Source of the DNA: Chondrosia reniformis
Taxonomy: Eukaryota; Porifera; Demospongiae; Chondrillida; Chondrillidae
Direction: 5' to 3'
DNA: 64,000 nucleotides
Assembly: GCA_947172415.1 (NCBI GenBank)
Contig: OX359198.1
Coordinates: 713,401-777,400 of the forward strand
This document shows positions 56,836-64,000 of the stretch, piece by piece. Position 1 is the stretch's first letter, and the number at the start of each line of letters is the position of its first letter. A program made the position numbers and the translations under genes. The notes beneath the pieces are model-generated. The model had not been told where the DNA came from. It saw only the letters and a list, made by a program, of their open reading frames with translations, and did not search any database.

Positions 56836-59800
56836 ATGGGTCGTCTACATTACGTGGAACTAAAGGACTTTAAGAGCTATAAAGGACTCCACAAGATCGG
56901 ACCATTTAAAAGGTTTACCGCCATAATAGGACCCAACGGCGCAGGTAAGGTCACTGACAGCTGATGACGGCTTTAATCATGTTTATTATAATCCTCCTAT
57001 GAAGTGAAGACACGTTTATATCGTAGAAAGCTTAATTTAACTAATTTCAGCTTTTAAGTATCCTTACATATGGATTGGTCAAGACTTACAGTGTAATTAT
57101 ATAAAAGGCGCTTGTTTGAATATCATAAAATATTCCTGCTCCTTGTTTGTGTTTATGATAGTGGTAGTCTATGAGGATATATTTAAATGGTCACTGCACT
57201 AGGACCCTCTGTTGCCTAGTTACGTACCTCTCCTCGTTCATATGATATTCCAGTGAACATCCTCCACATCCTGATAGTAGTACCGTTATTATGGTACTGA
57301 GTTCTTGTGTATCTTGTATTGTGTTTTGTAAAGGAAGAAAAGACTCCTGTATCCTCATCCAAAGCTCTCTTCAGGTTTAGTTCCCCTATAGGCTCTTTTA
57401 CAGAATAGGCATATAGCATGTAGGAAAATGGTATCTTAGATTTTTCATCTGTGCATCTGTTAGGTAAATCCAATTTGATGGATGCTGTGAGTTTTGTGTT
57501 GGGTGAGAAGACATCGCAACTGAGATGTCGCTCTTTGAAGGACTTGATCCATGGAGCTCCAATTGGTAAACCTGTAGCTAACCGAGCATTTGTAACTGCA
57601 GTATACTTGGCTGATAATGATGAAGAAACTAGATTTAGTAGAATGTGAGTTTGACCATCCATCCATCCATCCACTCATCCATCCACCTATCCATCCACTC
57701 ACCCATCCACTCACCCATCCACTCACCCATCCACTCACCCATCCACTCACCCATCCACTCACCCATCCACTCACCCATCCACTCACCCATCCACCCACCC
57801 ACTCATCTGATAATTATCTCACAGTATTGTAGGTTCGGGGTCAGAGTACCGTATAAATGGGAAGACAGTCACAGCTAATGAATATGGAGAGCGGTTGGCT
57901 CAGCTAGGTGTTCTCATCAAGGCTAAGAACTTTCTTGTCTTTCAGGTATGCAACTGTCCATTTCCTAATCCAGGACAAGCAAGCTTGCAATTAGTAACTA
58001 TTGCATACAAAATAAATGTACTTTTGGGGAAATTTAAAAAAAATGATTTAACTTTATAAGTTAATTCAAATAGTGCTCCAATTTCAAATTCACTGCCAAA
58101 TGATTAATGGCTGCTCCATTTCCTGTTCTTGGACTACTTCCTGTTTCCTGTTTCATTTTTGACCCCTTCCTGTAGGGTGATGTGGAGACCATTGCCATGA
58201 AGAACCCTCGTGAACTGACGCATATGTTTGAGGAGATAAGTCACTCGTCTGAGCTCAAGTTGGACTACGAGGCCAGGAAGAAGGAGATGGAAGAAGCTCA
58301 TGAGAATGCCAACAGCAGGTTCACAAAGAAGAAGGTATGATCACTGACAGAGAGATGCAACCATATCATCATCATTGAACTCTGGGTATTTAGGAGACAC
58401 GAGTGGGCAGGGGTAATATCCAGAAGTCAATGACGATGATATCGATGCTTTAAGATTGGCTTTAGATCTTAAAGTTCCTCATAATCCAGGTATATACGTA
58501 CGTATATAGCTACGAGACCTATTTTATTACGTACGTATATACGTATGTACACATACACCTGCCTTGACAGGTGATTAGATGATAAGGATTTCTTCTAACT
58601 GCACAAAACGTATTTTTGAGATGGTTCATCTTTAGTCTTTTGAACGCCTAGAGACACAGTTGTTTAATGAAAATCAGATATTTTGACCCGGGGGGGGGGG
58701 GGTATTGTCCTATAGAGAGTAGTGACTGTTCATATACATACGTATGTCTTACTTAGCTAAGGTTCCACTGTATGAGTTATGTTTTATAAAGGTTTACCAG
58801 TCACTGTGGGCTCTTATAAATTGCCCTATTGTGTGTATCAATGTACGTAGATGTTGAGCAAGGAGAAGAGGGAGATGAAGGAAATGAAGGACGAAGCGGA
58901 CAAGTACAGGAAGACGCAGGAGGAGCTACGGGACCATCTCGTCCAGGAGAAGCTGTTCAAACTATTCCACGCTGAAGCAGACATGAAGAAGGCAGAGAAA
59001 GAATTTAAGAGCAACGAGGAGAAGATTAATGATCTTGTGAGTTTATTTGCTCCTGGGTTAGTCTAAATCTGATTTACATACGTACATACGTATGTGGTCC
59101 AGCATACGTACCTCATATATCCATAAAAATTAAGATTTATATAATAATGAATTTTTATTATTTTATATTATATTATTTAATTTTTTTTATTTTAATTTTT
59201 TTTAAGATATGAAGTTAATAATGAATTTTTATATTATCTTTATGAAGTGATAAGGGTTGTTTGTTGCGATCATGATTTAATCCAGAGGTGTTTGCTGATG
59301 AAGACCTACGGGTTGAAACGTCCTATTATCAATAATTTATGTTGCTGTTGCTCAATAATACCTCTGGATTATCTTTATCTACTTAACTACTTATACATTG
59401 CCTACAGATATGGTTACAGGATAGCTATGTACATATATTAATAGTATGAGCGATGGGAGTTAATGGCACTTCGCCTATGCAAAGGGTATGATGATAATCA
59501 AAAAATATTCACTGGAAGTTATTACACCAAACCAGCCAAGTGACCAAAGTCTAATCTTGGCTGGGGGACCAAAGTCCTATTAAATTGGCAACCAGTGATC
59601 GCCTCCCAGTCATCCAAGATGGAAAACTTTATCAAAGAACCACAGACAGCTGTTTTGTCCTCATTTGGGCTCATCAGTGTGGTACACTTCAATGATTGGC
59701 GTAATACTTTCCAGTGATTTTTTTGCTATATATGTGTGTATATTGTAACTTGCACTGTATATGTTATATTATGTGGTGTCCTTAGACAAGACGTAGAGAA

Positions 59801-62800
59801 TTGTGTGAAGAACAGTTGAAGTTGAAGAGACAAGAAATGGCAAAGTTCTCTCGTGAAAGTGCTGTCATTGAAAAGAAAATAAGAGAAAAAGATATTGAAC
59901 TCAGCAAATTGAAACCAGAATACATCAAAGCTAAACAGAAAACAGCCCATGTAATGAAACGACTGCAGGCTTCCAAGTAAGTATGTCCACCCATCCATCT
60001 ATCTGTCCAGCCATCTATTAATCCAACCAATAATCCATCTATTAATCCATCCATCCATCTATATATCCATCCATCCATCCATCTCTTAATCTATCCATCC
60101 ATCCACCCACCCATCCACCCACTTATCCATCCACTCATCCATCCACTCACTCGTAGGAGTGCTCATGAAAAGTCAGTTAAGAAACATGAGGAACATGAGA
60201 AGACAATTGCTGCTTTGGAAGAAGACCTTGAAGAGGTGAAGAACGCCTCAGAGATGTTTGAGAGAGAAGTAATGAGCAAGGAGGGGAGAGCCATTGAGCT
60301 ACAAGATGCTCAGGTCAGTACAAGGAATCACTATATCATATATACATACGTACGTACGTACGTACATACTAGAAGATACTTTGTGATGCAATCTTCAATT
60401 TTGTTTACTTTTGTGAGGTTAATACCATTGTTTCTTTCAGAGTATTTAGCAAGGGGGTCAGAATAATGATAATAGAAATGAAAGGGGGGCAAGCATATTT
60501 AGTACATCAATGTTCATTCTGGCACATATATGTACGTATGTAGCATATAACATTTGTCATTTTCAAGGGTCCCCAGCCCCCAGAAAGAAACCCTGAATAC
60601 GTAGTAGAAAGGCTTTCCATTATTAAGTTATTATGTGTCTCTGATAATATATAAGTACGTACCCAGGAGCTCAGAATGTTCACTTGTATATATCGTGTGT
60701 CTGTGTGCAGTTGAAGGAGTATTACAGGTTGAAGGGAGAGGTGAACGTGAAGGCAGCCAGTACCAAGCAGGAACAGCAGACTGTCATGAGGGAACACAAT
60801 AAAGATAAGGACACGAAGAATAGTATGGGAATGAGACTGAGAGAGATTCAAATGAGAGAAGAAGAACTGAAGGCAAGAAAGTAAGCATTTGTGGATGGAG
60901 TGTTTGTACGTACGTACGTATAGCCTTGCAACATATTAGTACTCAATTCTCTCCTTTTCTCTCCCTCCATCTCCCCTCCCTCTCCCCTCCCTTTCCTCCA
61001 TCTCCCCTCCCTTACCCTCCCTCTCCCCTCCCTTACCCTCCCTCTCCCCTCCCTTTCCCTCCCTCTCCCTCCCTTACCCTCCCTTTCCCCCATCTCCCCT
61101 CCCTTACCCTCTCCCCTCCCTTTCCCCCATCTCCCCTCCCTTTCCCCCATCTCCCCTCCCTTTCCCCCATCTCCCCTCCCTTTCCCCCATCTCCCCTCCC
61201 TTACCCTCCCTCTCCCCTCCCTTTCCCTCCCTCTCCCCTCCCTTTCCCCCATCTCCCCTCCCTTACCCTCCCTCTCCCCTCCCTTACCCTCCCTCTCCCC
61301 TCCCTTTCCCTCCCTCTCCCCTCCCTTTCCCCCATCTCCCCTCCCTTACCCTCCCTCTCCCCTCCCTTACCCTCCCTCTCCCCTCCCTTTCCCCCATCTC
61401 CCCTCCCTTTCCCCCATCTCCCCTCCCTTTCCCCCATCTCCCCTCCCTTACCCTCCCTCTCCCCTCCCTTTCCCTCCCTCTCCCCTCCCTTTCCCCCATC
61501 TCCCCTCCCTTACCCTCCCTCTCCCCTCCCTTACCCTCCCTCTCCCCTCCCTTTCCCCCATCTCCCCTCCCTTTCCCCCATCTCCCCTCCCTTTCCCCCA
61601 TCTCCCCTCCCTTACCCTCCCTCTCCCCTCCCTTTCCCCCATCTCCCCTCCCTTACCCTCCCTCTCCCCTCCCTTACCCTCCCTCTCCCATCCTTCTCTT
61701 CATCTCCATTTTCCCCATTCAAAGAGTTGATATTGAGGCCAAGATTGAGCGTCATGAAGAGGAGCTATCCAGCTACCAACAGGAACTGGAGGAGAAGAGG
61801 AGGCAGTTTGAAGCTCTGCAGTTTGAGGTGAACGCAGCTCACTACAAGTATGCCGACATCTCAGATCTCTTGGAGAAGATTAAGGATAAGCTTGACGCTG
61901 CCTCAATGGACCAGAGAGAGCATGAGAAGCAGAGAAGGAACAGAGAACTCTTGGAGAACCTCAAGAGACTGTATCCAGGAGTGGTCAGTATATAATAACA
62001 CACACAATACTATACATACGTACTAATACAGTACAGCCCAGCCAAGTTAGAATGCCAATATGTACAATAGCGCCTTCTCCTCCCCCTCTCTCCTCCTCCC
62101 CCTCCTCATCCCCCTTCTCCTCATCCCCCTTCCCCTCCCCTCCTCCCCTCTCCTCCTCCCCCTCCTCCTCCCCCTCCTCCTCATCCTCTCTCCTCCTCCC
62201 CCTCCTCCTCATCCTCTCTCCTCCTCCCCCTCCTCCTCATCCTCTCTCCTCATCCCCCTTCTCCTCATCCCCCCCCTCCTCCTCTCTCCTCATCCCCCTC
62301 CCCCTACTCCTCCTCCCCCTCCCCCTACTCCTCCTCCTCATCCCCCTACTCCTCTCTAGTATGGCCGTCTGATAGATCTATGCTCCCCAGTCCACCAGAG
62401 GTACTCCCTTGCCCTCACTAGAGTGTTGGGAGCCAACATGGACAGTATAGTGGTGGACACCGAGACCACAGGAAGAGAGTGCATCCAATACCTCAAAGAT
62501 CAGGTACGTGTGCCTCACACAAGTCCCACACACGTGATGGTGCTACCCATCACAGCCTCTTCTCCGATATTCTGTGTCTGTACGTACCTACGTATGCGGG
62601 CTATGGGGATATGGGGATTGTTAACAAATGCTGTTATATACATGTACGTGTATATGTACGTACGTACATGTTGAGTGATATTAATGTATAGGTAGATTAC
62701 AGGTCCCATATGTGCATGTTGAGTGATATTAATGTATAGGTAGATTACAGGTCCCATATGTGCATGTTGAGTGATATTAATGTATAGGTAGATTACAGGT

Positions 62801-63042
62801 CCCATACATGCATGAGATTAAAGTAAGTAAAAGAAATCATGTGAAATCCCAGTTGTTAATAATCTACTCCACTCATGTTCACCCCTCCCCCCTCTCCCCT
62901 CCCCCCTCAGCGTGTAGAACCTCACACTTTCCTCCCGCTGGACAGCATCAAGGTGACTGCCATCAGTGAGAAGCTGAGAGGACTGGGAGGCTCCTGTAAG
63001 CTGCTCTTTGACTGTGTCAAGTATGATCCACCGGAAGTTAGG
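56836..63042 (+). CDS. SMC1: Cohesin subunit SMC1, N-terminal half (runs off window)
   Basis: Structural maintenance of chromosomes protein of cohesin, which holds sister chromatids and shapes loops. Exons 56836-56944, 57464-57644, 57825-57945, 58176-58334, 58851-59036, 59786-59976, 60157-60313, 60711-60880, 61725-61983, 62360-62503 and 62911-63042 join in phase to 603 codons, the length expected to mid-hinge. The head has [17 protein letters not shown], Walker [29 protein letters not shown]-like [12 protein letters not shown] and the Q-loop region [19 protein letters not shown] charged coiled coil of about 330 residues follows, then the hinge ([39 protein letters not shown]). The remaining hinge, second coil and Walker B head must lie beyond the right edge. 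Introns carry large minisatellites. Confidence 0.97.
57330..57450 (+). repeat. 3' part of hammerhead-type repeat, SMC1 intron 1
   Basis: AAGGAAGAAAAGACTCCTGT to TTAGATTTTTCATC, nearly identical to the copy at 13180-13262; it ends only 14 bp before the exon 2 acceptor. Confidence 0.8.
57655..57802 (+). repeat. 12-bp CATCCACTCACC array, SMC1 intron 2
   Basis: About ten copies between the exon 2 donor and exon 3 acceptor. Confidence 0.95.
59245..59385 (+). mobile_element. Palindromic element with hammerhead-like core, SMC1 intron 5
   Basis: An 11-bp perfect inverted repeat, AATCCAGAGGT (59279-59289) and ACCTCTGGATT (59360-59370), encloses CTGATGA, a GACC-type stem, GAAAC and GTC (59295-59322). 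The copy at 44867 shares GTTGCGATCATGAT and GTTGCTGTTGCTCAATAA. Confidence 0.65.
59637..59683 (-). ncRNA. Hammerhead ribozyme-like motif (one core base changed)
   Basis: On the minus strand: stem I ACCACA pairs with TGTGGT, CTGATGA is intact, stem II GCCC...GGAC pairs with one mismatch, the second core segment reads AAAAC instead of GAAAC, stem III ACAG pairs with CTGT, and GTC precedes the cleavage position. The architecture is that of a type I hammerhead with a minimal stem III; the G-to-A change should inactivate it. Confidence 0.6.
59985..60156 (+). repeat. CATC-rich tract, SMC1 intron 6
   Basis: CCATCCATCTAT/CCACCCACCC units reaching the acceptor of exon 7 (60157). Confidence 0.9.
60945..61692 (+). 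repeat. 740-bp polypyrimidine array, SMC1 intron 8
   Basis: CTCCCCTCCCTTTCCCCCAT and CTCCCCTCCCTTACCCTCC units, almost pure C/T on the coding strand. Open frames on both strands (to 301 codons) are artefacts of the repeat. Confidence 0.95.
62075..62357 (+). repeat. CCTCCTCCCC array, SMC1 intron 9
   Basis: Polypyrimidine array merging with the acceptor of exon 10 at 62360. Confidence 0.95.
62664..62815 (+). repeat. 48-bp repeat, SMC1 intron 10
   Basis: Three copies of CATGTTGAGTGATATTAATG followed by TATAGGTAGATTACAGGTCC and CATATGTG. Confidence 0.95.
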
Positions 63043-63311
63043 GTAAGTACCCTGCTCATGCAATGAAGTGAGATTACCATAAGTATCAGGACTCAAATGT
63101 GAGGATAAGGATTTGTGATTTATCCAAAAATATTGCCATTTAAAGAATGCGACTTTTTTGGCCTTCATTGATTTGACACCTTAGTAATTCCATATACTAG
63201 TCTGTACACCTTAAGCTTCATCTCTCATTCCTTTAACCACAATGGTTTACGTATACCTGTAATTTGAATAAATCGCAATCTATTGCCTCCCAATCGATTC
63301 CCAATATGCAA

Positions 63312-64000
63312 TACACATGTGTATGTTATATATGTATGTCAGTAGTCACATTCCTTGTGTATGTTATATACGTATGTCAGTAGTCACATTCCTTGTGTAT
63401 GTATGTTATATACGTATGTCAGTAGTCACATTCCTTGTGTATGTATGTTATATACGTATGTCAGTAGTCACATTCCTTGTGTATGTTATATACGTATGTC
63501 AGTAGTCACATTCCTTGTGTATGTTATATACGTATGTCAGTAGTCACATTCCTTGTGTATGTTATATACGTATGTCAGTAGTCACATTCCTTGTGTATGT
63601 TATATACGTATGTCAGTAGTCACATTCCTTGTGTATGTTATATACGTATGTCAGTAGTCACATTCCTTGTGTATGTTATATACGTATGTCAGTAGTCACA
63701 TTCCTTGTGTATGTTATATACGTATGTCAGTAGTCACATTCCTTGTGTATGTTATATACGTATGTCAGTAGTCACATTCCTTGTGTATGTTATATACGTA
63801 TGTCAGTAGTCACATTCCTTGTGTATGTTATATACGTATGTCAGTAGTCACATTCCTTGTGTATGTTATATACGTATGTCAGTAGTCACATTCCTTGTGT
63901 ATGTACGTATATACGTATGTCAGTAGTCACATTCCTTGTGTATGTTATATACGTATGTCAGTAGTCACATTCCTTGTGTATGTTATATACGTATGTCAGT
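63312..64000 (+). repeat. 38-bp minisatellite, SMC1 intron 11, continues past window
   Basis: About 18 copies of GTATGTTATATACGTATGTC plus AGTAGTCACATTCCTTGT. The array is still in progress at the last base. The stretch 63043-63311 before it shows nothing else. Confidence 0.95.

Noticed and set aside
58689-58703. Run of 13-14 G as a regulatory quadruplex
   Set aside because: A single homopolymer run in an SMC1 intron is common slippage and an assembly-prone site; no further support.
60926-61831. 301-codon Pro/Ser/Leu frame on the plus strand in SMC1
   Set aside because: Polypyrimidine intron array in a different frame from the SMC1 exons on either side.

Overview
The window looks like nuclear DNA of an early-branching animal, most likely a sponge (inference). 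Its genes are interrupted by many short GT-AG introns, its intergenic DNA is AT-rich, and its recognisable genes are animal-type: a cohesin SMC1, a USP19-like deubiquitinase with an inserted MYND finger, a NUDT16-like Nudix hydrolase, a mitochondrial ketoacyl-ACP synthase (OXSM) and an ABCA transporter. All spliced models were built by eye from GT-AG sites, reading-frame phase and family motifs; no transcript or database was consulted.

Layout. 1-4415 is a ~170-bp satellite array that reverses orientation at about 4413; further inverted monomers flank a GC-richer island (4691-5290). 6368-20076 (-) is a 28-exon half-size ABCA transporter whose introns are packed with minisatellites. It is head-to-head, 155 bp apart, with NUDT16 (20232-21610, +), which is followed by a second copy of its last exon.

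22.2-43.2 kb is a segmentally duplicated region. It holds six copies or relics of an unrecognised gene family coding for a signal peptide, a cysteine-containing N-glycosylated ectodomain and seven membrane segments. Two copies look intact (23199-24732 -, 28132-29950 +), three are broken in different ways, and one is only a 5' fragment. The duplication also carried a third copy of the NUDT16 last exon and a broken copy of the OXSM last exon.

42448-46224 (-) is OXSM, with a GC-AG intron. 46906-48960 (-) is an SF2 helicase with a bacterial restriction-helicase look. It is head-to-head with the USP19-like gene (49099-56466, +, 5' end unresolved), which carries a tRNA-like sequence in one intron. 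56836-63042 (+) is the first half of SMC1, running off the right edge.

Scattered through the window are short repeats carrying hammerhead-ribozyme-like cores (three sequence types, nine positions of which several are degraded). One copy has a visible empty site in the duplicated segment, showing that it is a mobile insertion. The most novel items are the seven-membrane-segment family with its decay history and the hammerhead-bearing repeats.
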